A stretch of 35,745 nucleotides of DNA. Source: Bdellovibrio sp. (GTDB lineage Bacteria; Bdellovibrionota; Bdellovibrionia; Bdellovibrionales; Bdellovibrionaceae). A program made the translations under genes and the position numbers. Below the pieces are notes generated by a model that saw only the letters and a program-made list of their open reading frames with translations, was not told the DNA's origin and did no database searches. The stretch covers positions 1 to 35,745 of the forward strand of contig JACMQO010000132.1 of assembly GCA_014376935.1 (NCBI GenBank), read 5' to 3'. How positions within the stretch are numbered: position 1 is the first letter of the stretch; every line of letters starts with the position of its first letter. This document shows positions 17,072-25,256 of this stretch, piece after piece.

Positions 17072-19645
17072 TTAGAACATCCCGAATTTCAAGTTGAAGC
17101 CGGGATCAACTGACTGCACTTTTTCTTGCTTCAATGAATCTTCGCAGTGGTTATTAAGAATTAAAGTAACAGCTCTGTTTGGATCCATTGAGCTGTAGTC
17201 ATCATTATCACGAATATCGCGCTTGATTTGTTTCATCACGTTCGCGTCAGCTTTTGTATCTTTCACACATTTATCAATCGCGCTGCTGGCGACACGAACT
17301 GAATCCATATCTGTTGGAGGATTCATAATTGTGTTTGTTGCTGCGTAAATTTCGTTGGCTAACGAATCTGTAAACTTAACAGCCATCGCTTTGTTTTTTC
17401 CGTACTTAACCATCGCTTTATCGATTGATTCTTTTTGCGCAATTGAACTACGTCCAATCCAGTAATCAACAACGGCTTCAGTCAATTTTTGAACCGTTAC
17501 TCGGTAGTTAGTGAAAACCATTTTACCGTTAACGACTGATCCAAAAGTAGATGTTTTATCAACGATCGTTCCGTCTTGAACTAAGCCATTAATGTATCTT
17601 GCATAGTCTGCAGTTAATTCTGGTGCATTATGGACATACACACCTGTATTGGCGTCCATGTAGTAACTACGTACGTCAGCATTCGCCGAACCAACAATCA
17701 TATCGTCACCCAAAACAGACAGTTTCGTGTGAAGTGATTGACCTTGCCCTTGCGGTCTTACGTATTCGTAATAATGTAAACTAGCTTTTCCTAAAGATGT
17801 GCTGCTGGCGTTTCTTTGGAAAATCGCCTGCATTTGGCTTTGCGCTAAAATATTAATAACGTTTAGATCTGTCGTTTCAAAAGAGTTCGTGATGATTTTA
17901 ATTTGAACGTTACGGCAGTCCCAAGTTCCATCTAACATTTTACCTAATACGCGGACCATATTCGAAGCGGGCATTAAGTAAGCTGTATGAAGGATAATTT
18001 GCTGTGGCTTTTCAGACGCACATGCATTTTCTAAACCTTTTAACCAAAGATCAGAAATGTAGCGCCCGTCTTGAGCTTCGTTACCACTTGCTGTTCCGTA
18101 AGTGCGAACTGGGTTTTGTGCGTCTTTATTGTAATGTAAGTTTTCAATGAACGTGATCGTTGAATTTCTAAGGTCATTGGCACTGATCGCGTCTGACTGA
18201 CCGTTACCACGAATAGAGAATTTCGTGCTAGCCGCTAACTTCATCGAAGGCGTTAAATACTTATTCATAAATACAGCTGATTTTTGTTCCATGTTGGCAA
18301 CTTCAGCTTTAACACGTTCTACTGCTTTGGCTTTAAGTGCATCCGGGTTTGACAGAATCTGCATCGCACATTGATTAAATGTTGGAGCACTCGAATCACA
18401 ACCTCGTAACGCTAACTGCGCATCAAACGGAGCTAAAGAATCCATTTCAGAACTAGTCGCAACCATTTCTGAGAAATTCCAATTTTGTAAAAATGCTTTG
18501 GCGATGGCGTCGCCACCAGAACTGACTTCACCGTAGAAATCAGTATCTTTAAATAGATATTTTTGTTCGCCTTTTAAGTCTTTTAAGTAGGTCGTTTTAA
18601 GATGGTATGAATCTTCAATATTACGACCACCCGTTTCGAAATTAAATTTTCCGCCACCCATATCACCAAGAATCAATTTTTGGTGAGTATAGTCTGTCCA
18701 ATGATCGAAATCTTTTTTCAATTGCGGATCTTTATTGATTTCATTTAATGGCAATACGCCTGTTGCGAAGTTAATGTCTTCTCCGACTAAATCACCTAAG
18801 GCTTTATTGAAATTACTTGCTGCTAAACCGTCAGAAATACTGCCCGTCATACGGTATCTATTTCCAGATTTTACTAAACCTGAAATGTTTGATTTTTGCG
18901 CTTTGCTTTGCTCAAGTAAATTTTTCGCATAAGCAACGTCAATCCCTTGTCCGCCGACAACGGAAGCAATGGCCGCATTTTTAGACTTTCCGTAGAATGC
19001 AGAAAGGAATACACGAGATAAACCAATGGCACGCATGGCATCTTGATTTCCGGCTGCGGCACCTTGTTCGATCATGGCTACTTTTTGTTTTTTCTCGTTA
19101 TCACACGCTGACTTGTTCGCTGATTTTAAGTTCGCCGGAGAACAACCAACAACTGCGTATAGCGCAATTTTTTGAATTCCGCGTGATGGCTTATTATAGA
19201 ATCTAACTTCAATGTTTCCGCCACCGGCGTACTCAAGCATACGGAATAAATCCATACGGCTGTAATTCGTCGTTAAATCGACCATGATTTTGATCTTCGT
19301 ACCTGATCTAGCTTTTTTGATTAAAGCAGCGTTGAACAATGATGAAGAGTAATCATTCGCGTAGATGTAATAAGTTAAATACAAATTATCTTTCGCGTTT
19401 TGCACGATCGCTAATTTCGTATTGAAGGCTTCATCGTTATCCGTAATTAATCTAGCATTTGCTAAACCCAATTTACCTGAAGATGAGCTTGCTAAAATTT
19501 CATTAATGCTTAATGGATTTGGTCCTGTACTAGAAATACTACGAGCTTCTGAAGCCGCCGTTCGTTCGGTATTTTTCATTGTCGAAACACAAGCCGTGAC
19601 GGCCAATGCCGATGCCATTCCAACCATTAATAACTTTTTACTCAT
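17072..19645 (-). CDS. Large phospholipase D-like lipoprotein (ClsC/PLDc_2 type)
   Basis: 857 residues. A lipoprotein signal ends in AVTAC (Cys19). Residues 70-130 start the first PLD half (AIVQNAKDNLYLTYYIYAND, an N-terminal hallmark). Its HKD motif is HQKLILGD (His321, Lys323, Asp328), followed by GGRN. The second half has HTKLSVLGDD (His639, Lys641, Asp647) then GSAN; here five residues separate Lys and Asp instead of the usual four. About 150-300 and 400-500 are insertions that make it far longer than E. coli cardiolipin synthases (about 410-490). It could be a phospholipase, a cardiolipin synthase-like transferase or a phosphodiesterase. The lipid anchor puts it in the periplasm or outer membrane. 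TAGGAG precedes the ATG. Confidence 0.85.
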   Translation of the reverse strand: MSKKLLMVGMASALAVTACVSTMKNTERTAASEARSISSTGPNPLSINEILASSSSGKLGLANARLITDNDEAFNTKLAIVQNAKDNLYLTYYIYANDYSSSLFNAALIKKARSGTKIKIMVDLTTNYSRMDLFRMLEYAGGGNIEVRFYNKPSRGIQKIALYAVVGCSPANLKSANKSACDNEKKQKVAMIEQGAAAGNQDAMRAIGLSRVFLSAFYGKSKNAAIASVVGGQGIDVAYAKNLLEQSKAQKSNISGLVKSGNRYRMTGSISDGLAASNFNKALGDLVGEDINFATGVLPLNEINKDPQLKKDFDHWTDYTHQKLILGDMGGGKFNFETGGRNIEDSYHLKTTYLKDLKGEQKYLFKDTDFYGEVSSGGDAIAKAFLQNWNFSEMVATSSEMDSLAPFDAQLALRGCDSSAPTFNQCAMQILSNPDALKAKAVERVKAEVANMEQKSAVFMNKYLTPSMKLAASTKFSIRGNGQSDAISANDLRNSTITFIENLHYNKDAQNPVRTYGTASGNEAQDGRYISDLWLKGLENACASEKPQQIILHTAYLMPASNMVRVLGKMLDGTWDCRNVQIKIITNSFETTDLNVINILAQSQMQAIFQRNASSTSLGKASLHYYEYVRPQGQGQSLHTKLSVLGDDMIVGSANADVRSYYMDANTGVYVHNAPELTADYARYINGLVQDGTIVDKTSTFGSVVNGKMVFTNYRVTVQKLTEAVVDYWIGRSSIAQKESIDKAMVKYGKNKAMAVKFTDSLANEIYAATNTIMNPPTDMDSVRVASSAIDKCVKDTKADANVMKQIKRDIRDNDDYSSMDPNRAVTLILNNHCEDSLKQEKVQSVDPGFNLKFGMF

Positions 19646-19898
19646 GGATTCTCCTAATAAATTTAATTACTTAATTTGTAATCAGATAATTTCAGCATAA
19701 GGCAGAATGAATAACTTGAAAGAATTTTTATGTTAAAATAGCCATACGTCGGGTGCTTGTTTAGCTATGACGAAAGTCCAGAAAAGAATTTTTTGCACAG
19801 AGCATCGATATTAACTGTTTAGAAACATTAGGTTGTTTTTCAAACTCAATAAGAGTGTTCTCAGGGGCTACGTAGATTTTTCACATTGGTGACGAAAA

Positions 19899-19926
19899 TT
19901 GTGTGACCTAGTCGTAGGTCTATAAT
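19899..19926 (+). promoter_or_regulatory. mltF promoter with palindromic spacer
   Basis: TTGTGT (19899-19904) and TATAAT (19921-19926) are separated by exactly 16 bp. That spacer, 19905-19920, is an inverted repeat GACCTA-GTCG-TAGGTC filling it end to end. The ATG lies 15 bp after TATAAT and has no Shine-Dalgarno, so the transcript would have a leader of only about 9 nt. The remaining gap (19646-19898) shows no gene. Confidence 0.6.
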
Positions 19927-19941
19927 AGACAGAACATCCCA

Positions 19942-21282
19942 ATGAAAACGAAGACACGAGTGTTCATTTTATCGGCATACTTTTCTCTGCTATTTTTATT
20001 ATTTATAAATGGCTGCCACAGTTTTTTTTCGACTCCTGCTGATGCAGATTCGATGACGTATCGTGGTCCATTAACAGTGGCTCTTCAAGAAAATCTAGTC
20101 ACGAAAAGTTTAGAAAAAGATCTGATGAATCAGTTTGCGAAAACGTATTCATTAAAAATTAATTTCATTTCTTTCAAAACGATTAACCAGGCTGAAACGC
20201 TTTTAAGTTTAAATAAAACAGATTTAGTTTTTACGCGCATGCCGATTAAGACGACCAACTTTCAAGATGACTACAGCTTAGCCTACGATGATTTAAAATT
20301 GTCTGTGGTCTGCTCTAGCGACATTGAGCATGCCAAAGATCTGTATATACCAAACCAGTACATGTACCTGGCGTCTAACCAAGAATTCAATCCACTTTTT
20401 CGTAACCTGCACTGGACACCAACAACTTTACCCGCGGTGCACTTAAATAAATTAGCTCTCAAGCAAGATGGTTTTTGTTACGTCGTTGATTCGCGCGTCG
20501 CCAAAAAAGCTGTTATGATTGCGCCAAGCTTAAATATCACTTGGACAACTAAAAAAGCAGAGCCCGTGGCTTGGGTGACTCGGCACGATTTAAAAGAGCT
20601 GAACCGCCTTGTGCAGTTTTGGTTTCAAAATCTAGTTCGCCAAAATCAAATTAGAAAATTCTGGGACCCCTACGAAACAAACAACTTCAATATGTCGAAG
20701 TTTGCAAACAAGCGTTTTGAGAAAGATGTCCAGGAAGCCTTGCCACAGTGGCAGGATCTATTCGTTAAATACGCGAACAAGAATCAAATCCCTTGGACTT
20801 TATTAGCCGCTGTCGCCTACCAAGAGTCGAAGTGGGATAACGAAGCTAGAAGCTACACCGGCGTTCGTGGGCTGATGCAAATCACCACCAGCACGGCCGA
20901 GCACTTAGGCATCGAAGACCGCAGCGATCCAGAGCAAAGCATTGAAGGTGGAGCTTACTATTTAAAGTATCTTTACAAAAAAACACCTAAGCATCTATCA
21001 ACGTATGAACGTTGGGCTCAAGCCCTGGCAGCTTATAATATTGGCTGGGCCCATATCAAGGACGCACGCGGTTTGGCCAAAGACCTAAACCACGACTCAA
21101 ACCGCTGGTCGAAATTTAAAAAGATTTTACCGTTGTTAGCCCAAGAAAAATATTACCAGGGCTTAACGTTCGGACAAGCCCGTGGTGACGAGACCGTTGA
21201 TTTCGTAGACTGCGTGTTCGGGTACACCGAAGTCTTGAATGCCGCCTTTACTCGACGGTCACCGACTTCGCAAGATTTCTAG
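19942..21282 (+). CDS. mltF: MltF-type membrane-bound lytic transglycosylase
   Basis: 446 residues. A lipoprotein signal ends in FINGC (Cys25). Residues about 42-245 are a periplasmic solute-binding-like domain (GPLTVALQENL, LLSLNKTDLVFTRMP), which regulates activity in MltF. Residues about 275-400 are an SLT (family 1) transglycosylase domain: WTLLAAVAYQESKWD with catalytic Glu295, TGVRGLMQITTSTAEHLG, IEGGAYYLKYLYK and WAQALAAYNIGWAH. It cleaves murein to 1,6-anhydro products from the outer membrane. Its 3' end overlaps the convergent glmS gene by 35 bp, so no terminator lies between them. Substrate turnover (murein) and the neighbouring glmUS genes (murein precursor supply) are functionally related. 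Confidence 0.9.
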   Translation: MKTKTRVFILSAYFSLLFLLFINGCHSFFSTPADADSMTYRGPLTVALQENLVTKSLEKDLMNQFAKTYSLKINFISFKTINQAETLLSLNKTDLVFTRMPIKTTNFQDDYSLAYDDLKLSVVCSSDIEHAKDLYIPNQYMYLASNQEFNPLFRNLHWTPTTLPAVHLNKLALKQDGFCYVVDSRVAKKAVMIAPSLNITWTTKKAEPVAWVTRHDLKELNRLVQFWFQNLVRQNQIRKFWDPYETNNFNMSKFANKRFEKDVQEALPQWQDLFVKYANKNQIPWTLLAAVAYQESKWDNEARSYTGVRGLMQITTSTAEHLGIEDRSDPEQSIEGGAYYLKYLYKKTPKHLSTYERWAQALAAYNIGWAHIKDARGLAKDLNHDSNRWSKFKKILPLLAQEKYYQGLTFGQARGDETVDFVDCVFGYTEVLNAAFTRRSPTSQDF

Positions 21283-23086
21283 GCTGATCGACATCCAACC
21301 CCAAATTGTCAGCTAAGTGATAAGCCATCAATTGAAGCGGAACAGTCGCGATCAACGGGTTTGTCATCCAGCTAGCCGATGGCAATGACAAATAGTATTC
21401 ACTCATTGATTTCAAGGCTTCATTTTCACCGGTACCGATCGAAATGATTTTTCCACCGCGGGCTTTAGCTTCTTGAAGATTACTGACTGTTTTTTCGATC
21501 AAATCATCCGTCGGAGCCACAACCACAATCGCCATGCGTGAATCAATCAACGCTAACGGACCATGCTTCATTTCTCCGGCCGCATAACCTTCAGCATGAA
21601 GGTACGCTAATTCTTTTAATTTCAAAGCACCTTCTAAGGCGATGGGGTAATTCACGCCACGACCTAAATACAAGAATCCTTTGAAGTCTTTTAACTTTTG
21701 GGCCGCTTCAGAGAAGTATTTATCAAAAGATAAAACGGCCTCTAATTGGCTTGGAACCGCTAATAGGTTTTTAACACCTTCGATTTCGTCTTCTTTAGAA
21801 AGGACTGATCGCGCCTTTGCGATTTCTAAGGCTAAAACGTTTAACAACGCCAACGTGCTTGTGAAAGCTTTAGTACTAGCCACACCAACTTCGACGCCCG
21901 AACTCATGTACAAATGCCCGTCAGCTTCGCGGTCGATCGATGACTTTTGAACGTTCGTGATACTTAACGTGATCGCGCCGTGCTCTTTGGCCAATCGGAT
22001 TGCCGCCAAAGTATCTGCCGTTTCACCACTTTGTGAAATTGTGATCACAAGCGTATTCTTTTTGATAATTGGTTTACGGTATCTAAATTCGCTGGCGATA
22101 TCGACTTCAACTGGAATACGCGCATTTTGCTCGATTAAATACTTACCAACCATCGCTGCGTAATAACTTGTTCCACACGCCACAAATAAAATTTGATCGA
22201 TGCCACTAAAAACTTCTTTCGACGTTTTTTTGAAACCCAAATTTTTAATTTCAACTTCATGCGTTTCCGGATTTAAATGGGGACCTATCGCTGCGGCTAC
22301 GGCACGCGGTTGTTCATAAATTTCTTTAAGCATGTAGTGCTTAAATCCCATTTTTTCAGTCAATTCCGTCGTCCAATCTAGATGATTCACCTTTTTTTCA
22401 ATTGGCTTTCCGTCCGCAGAGAAATAACGAACTTCTTTATTTTTAATATGAACAATTTCGCGGTCTTCAAGATAAACAAAATTCTTGGTGTACTGCAAAG
22501 CCGCTTGCACGTCGCTGACGATAAAGTTTTCTTTTTCACCAAGACCCACGATTAAAGGTGGACCGTCTTTAAACGCAACTAATTCATCCGGAGATTTTTC
22601 CCAAATCACGACGATCGAGAAAGCGCCGACTAATTTGCTTAAAGTCTTTTGAACAGCCTCAAATAAATTATTTGTTCTTAAAATTTCTTCATTCACTAAA
22701 TGCGCGACTAACTCAGAATCTGTGTCTGATTTAATAATGGCGCCACGAGCCAGCAACCCTTTTTTAATTTCTAAATAATTTTCGATGATCCCGTTATGCA
22801 CAAGACTGATATCACCAACACGGTGCGGATGTGCATTACGCTCTGACGGAGCGCCATGTGTGGCCCAGCGTGTATGACCAATGCCTAAATGACCGTTAAA
22901 ATGTTCTTGACCTAATTTGTCTTCTAAAAATTTAATTTTACCTTCAGCGCGAACGGTTTTAATTTTACCATCGTTCATAACTGCTATACCTGCGCTATCG
23001 TAACCACGGTATTCTAATTTTTTTAAACCATCGACAATAATTTTTTTAGGATCTTGAAAACCTAAGTAACCTACGATTCCACACAT
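21248..23086 (-). CDS. glmS: Glutamine--fructose-6-phosphate aminotransferase (isomerising)
   Basis: 612 residues, normal length. The N-terminus MCGIVGYLG places the catalytic Cys at position 2 of the class II amidotransferase domain, with GIGHTRWATHG and VHNGIIENY following. Two SIS domains carry VACGTSYYA, TISQSGETADT and LGRGVNYPIALEGALKLKE. The C-terminus ends in the canonical NLAKSVTVE. It makes glucosamine-6-phosphate, the first step to UDP-GlcNAc. AGAGG precedes the ATG. It is second in the glmU-glmS operon (23-bp gap), and no glmS ribozyme-like leader fits in that gap. Confidence 0.97.
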   Translation of the reverse strand: MCGIVGYLGFQDPKKIIVDGLKKLEYRGYDSAGIAVMNDGKIKTVRAEGKIKFLEDKLGQEHFNGHLGIGHTRWATHGAPSERNAHPHRVGDISLVHNGIIENYLEIKKGLLARGAIIKSDTDSELVAHLVNEEILRTNNLFEAVQKTLSKLVGAFSIVVIWEKSPDELVAFKDGPPLIVGLGEKENFIVSDVQAALQYTKNFVYLEDREIVHIKNKEVRYFSADGKPIEKKVNHLDWTTELTEKMGFKHYMLKEIYEQPRAVAAAIGPHLNPETHEVEIKNLGFKKTSKEVFSGIDQILFVACGTSYYAAMVGKYLIEQNARIPVEVDIASEFRYRKPIIKKNTLVITISQSGETADTLAAIRLAKEHGAITLSITNVQKSSIDREADGHLYMSSGVEVGVASTKAFTSTLALLNVLALEIAKARSVLSKEDEIEGVKNLLAVPSQLEAVLSFDKYFSEAAQKLKDFKGFLYLGRGVNYPIALEGALKLKELAYLHAEGYAAGEMKHGPLALIDSRMAIVVVAPTDDLIEKTVSNLQEAKARGGKIISIGTGENEALKSMSEYYLSLPSASWMTNPLIATVPLQLMAYHLADNLGLDVDQPRNLAKSVTVE

Positions 23087-23109
23087 AACTGACCTCTTAA
23101 TTTAAAATT

Positions 23110-24489
23110 TTAATGCCCTGATTCTGTTTTCTTGAACTTTTTTGCGTAGCCTTCTTTATTCACTTGAGGCGTACGTGCTAAAGCTAAAGAACCTTCAGGA
23201 ACGTCTTTAGTGACCGTTGTTCCAGAAGCGATGATCGCATCATTTCCAACTGTCACGGGCGCAACTAACTGCGTATCACTGCCGACAAATACACGGTCGC
23301 CAATAATTGTTTTATATTTATTTTTATCGGCAGCGTAATTACACGTAATTGTACCGCATCCGATATTTACATCTTCGCCAATCTCAGCATCGCCTAAATA
23401 AGTCAGGTGACCGGCTTTTGATTTGGCTCCGAATTTAACTTTCTTCATTTCAACAAAATTACCCACATGGGCCGCTTTACCGATTGTTGTGTCGGGTCTT
23501 AGGCGGGCGTAAGGGCCTACCGAAGCTTGCGATTCAATGACCGTTTTTTCAATGTAACTGCCTGCTTTGATTTGAACACCATCAGCAATGATTGAATCGA
23601 CAATGAAACAATTAGGTTCTAAAACGGTAAAGCCACCAATCGCTGTTTTTCCACGAATGAAAACACCCGGATAAACAATGGCACCCGAGCCAATCACAAC
23701 GGTGTCATCAATGTAACATGTTTTAGGATCAATAAAGATTACGCCGTTATTCATCAGTTTTTCTGCATTTTGCATGTAAACTTTTTGACTGGCATTTGCT
23801 AGTTCAATTTGGTTATTTACACCATGAGCGATATCCGAATTTTGACTTAAAATCGCGTCGACATTGTATTTAAATTCGGCCGCAAGAGTAATTATATCAG
23901 TTAAGTAAAACTCTTTTTTTGAATTTTCGTTTTTTACTAAAGGGATTAGTTTTTGTAAAACCTCAGCCTTTGCGATGTAGATGCCCGTATTAATTTCTTT
24001 GGTCTTTAAGATTTCTGCCGAAGCTTCTTTGGCTTCAACGATAGAAGATAACTTATTATCTTTTCGAACGATGCGTCCGAACTCTCCCGGCTGTTCTAAT
24101 TCAACCGTGAAGACAGCTAGATCTAAATTTTTTGCGGTAAATTCGGCGAAAAAACTTTTGATGTCGGCGGTGGTGATCAAAGGGTGATCGCCGTTCATGA
24201 TTAAAATGTGGCCGTCTAAACTTTCTAAGTCGGCCGCTTTAACTGCGTCGGCTGTTCCTAACTGCTGTTCTTGCACATACGCTTTGATGGCGTAAGGCTC
24301 TAAAACTGTTTTTACTAAATTCTGTCCGTGACCTACGACCACGCGAATGTTTTTAACGCCGGCTTGAAGGCAGCCTTCGATCGCGCGAACGATCATCGGA
24401 CGACCCGCTACGGGATGTAATACTTTTGGCAAAGGACTTTTCATACGAGTGCCTTGGCCGCCTGCTAAAATTAATGCTGTCATTATCAT
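23110..24489 (-). CDS. glmU: Bifunctional GlmU (GlcN-1-P acetyltransferase / UDP-GlcNAc pyrophosphorylase)
   Basis: 459 residues, normal length. The N-terminal uridylyltransferase has LILAGGQGTRMKSPLPKVLH (6-25), EQQLGTADAV and MNGDHPLI. The C-terminal left-handed beta-helix (about 250-459) carries hexapeptide repeats, RPDTTIGKAAHVGNFVEMKK with the catalytic His, and CGTITCNYAADKNKYKT. It converts GlcN-1-P to UDP-GlcNAc. Two ATGs, at 24489 and 24483, are possible; neither has a strong ribosome-binding site, and family alignment would favour MTALILAGG (24483). It is co-transcribed with glmS. Confidence 0.96.
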   Translation of the reverse strand: MIMTALILAGGQGTRMKSPLPKVLHPVAGRPMIVRAIEGCLQAGVKNIRVVVGHGQNLVKTVLEPYAIKAYVQEQQLGTADAVKAADLESLDGHILIMNGDHPLITTADIKSFFAEFTAKNLDLAVFTVELEQPGEFGRIVRKDNKLSSIVEAKEASAEILKTKEINTGIYIAKAEVLQKLIPLVKNENSKKEFYLTDIITLAAEFKYNVDAILSQNSDIAHGVNNQIELANASQKVYMQNAEKLMNNGVIFIDPKTCYIDDTVVIGSGAIVYPGVFIRGKTAIGGFTVLEPNCFIVDSIIADGVQIKAGSYIEKTVIESQASVGPYARLRPDTTIGKAAHVGNFVEMKKVKFGAKSKAGHLTYLGDAEIGEDVNIGCGTITCNYAADKNKYKTIIGDRVFVGSDTQLVAPVTVGNDAIIASGTTVTKDVPEGSLALARTPQVNKEGYAKKFKKTESGH

Positions 24490-24505
24490 GCTTTGATTTT
24501 AGCCA

Positions 24506-24524
24506 CAGCGCTGCTGACAGTCAG
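24506..24524. promoter_or_regulatory. Two abutting palindromes between glmU and the HAD gene
   Basis: CAGCGCTG (24506-24513) is directly followed by CTGACAGTCAG (24514-24524). Both are perfect palindromes, in an 89-bp divergent gap that must contain both promoters. They are candidate operator half-arrays; no regulator is assigned. Confidence 0.35.
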
Positions 24525-24578
24525 TAGGTTTTTTTTTATGTCTAGGCAAATTGTGACTTTAGCGGCACACTATTTTAG

Positions 24579-25256
24579 ATGATAAAAGCTATAGCCTTTG
24601 ACCTTGATGACACTCTTCTAGACACGACGGGGATCTTAGTCCCCAAAGCCTCTGCGCATGCGTTTCAAATTTTAATCAACAACGGCCTTAGACTGACTTT
24701 GGCAGAGTGCCAAGAGCGTCGTTTGCAAATGATCCAGACGATGTCACACAAAGAAGTTTTCAGAATATTAGCTGACGAATTTGGCAATCAACAAACTGTT
24801 GCGGCCGTTCCCGCAGCTATCGCCGCTTTCTACGAACCGCAGCTTCCAGACACATTACCACTTTTACCTGGCGCAATCGAAAATATTAAAGAGCTTAAAG
24901 ACAAATACAAACTGTACATCGTTACGGCGGGAACCGAGTCTGCGCAACGATCAAAAGCTAAATCATTAGGTATCGAACCTTATTTTGAACATATTTACGT
25001 CGTAAACAGTTTGGATAAAAAAAGAAAAGAAGATGCTTTTTTAGATATTATTAAAAAAAATAATTTAAAAAACCATGAACTTCTTTGTGTTGGAAATTCG
25101 CTTTCGTCAGAGATTTTTGATGCGGTTAAAATTGGCGCCATCGCTTGTTATTTTGAATTCGGAGAAGAACGCTCGGTGTTTCCCACCGATCCGAAAGATC
25201 AACCCCACTTTCGCGTTCGCCATCATGGCGAGCTGATTGCGGCATGCAAACTGTAA
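24579..25256 (+). CDS. HAD-superfamily phosphatase (subfamily IA-like)
   Basis: 225 residues. HAD motif I is AIAFDLDDTLLDT (residues 4-16, nucleophile and acid Asp8/Asp10), motif II VTAGTES (about 112), motif III Lys in KKRKEDAF, and motif IV LLCVGNSLSSEIFDAVKIGA. Motif IV is GNS where many members have GDS, as in YjjG/PynA-like and other HAD hydrolases. The substrate is unknown; nucleotide, sugar-phosphate and phosphoglycolate substrates are all possible. No clear Shine-Dalgarno is seen. The 3' end overlaps the histidine-kinase start by 13 bp, so they are co-expressed. Confidence 0.85.
   Translation: MIKAIAFDLDDTLLDTTGILVPKASAHAFQILINNGLRLTLAECQERRLQMIQTMSHKEVFRILADEFGNQQTVAAVPAAIAAFYEPQLPDTLPLLPGAIENIKELKDKYKLYIVTAGTESAQRSKAKSLGIEPYFEHIYVVNSLDKKRKEDAFLDIIKKNNLKNHELLCVGNSLSSEIFDAVKIGAIACYFEFGEERSVFPTDPKDQPHFRVRHHGELIAACKL

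Noticed and set aside
23102-23113. Perfect palindrome TTAAAATTTTAA at the glmU stop
   Set aside because: Pure A/T palindrome in AT-rich DNA, likely by chance; too weak for a terminator.
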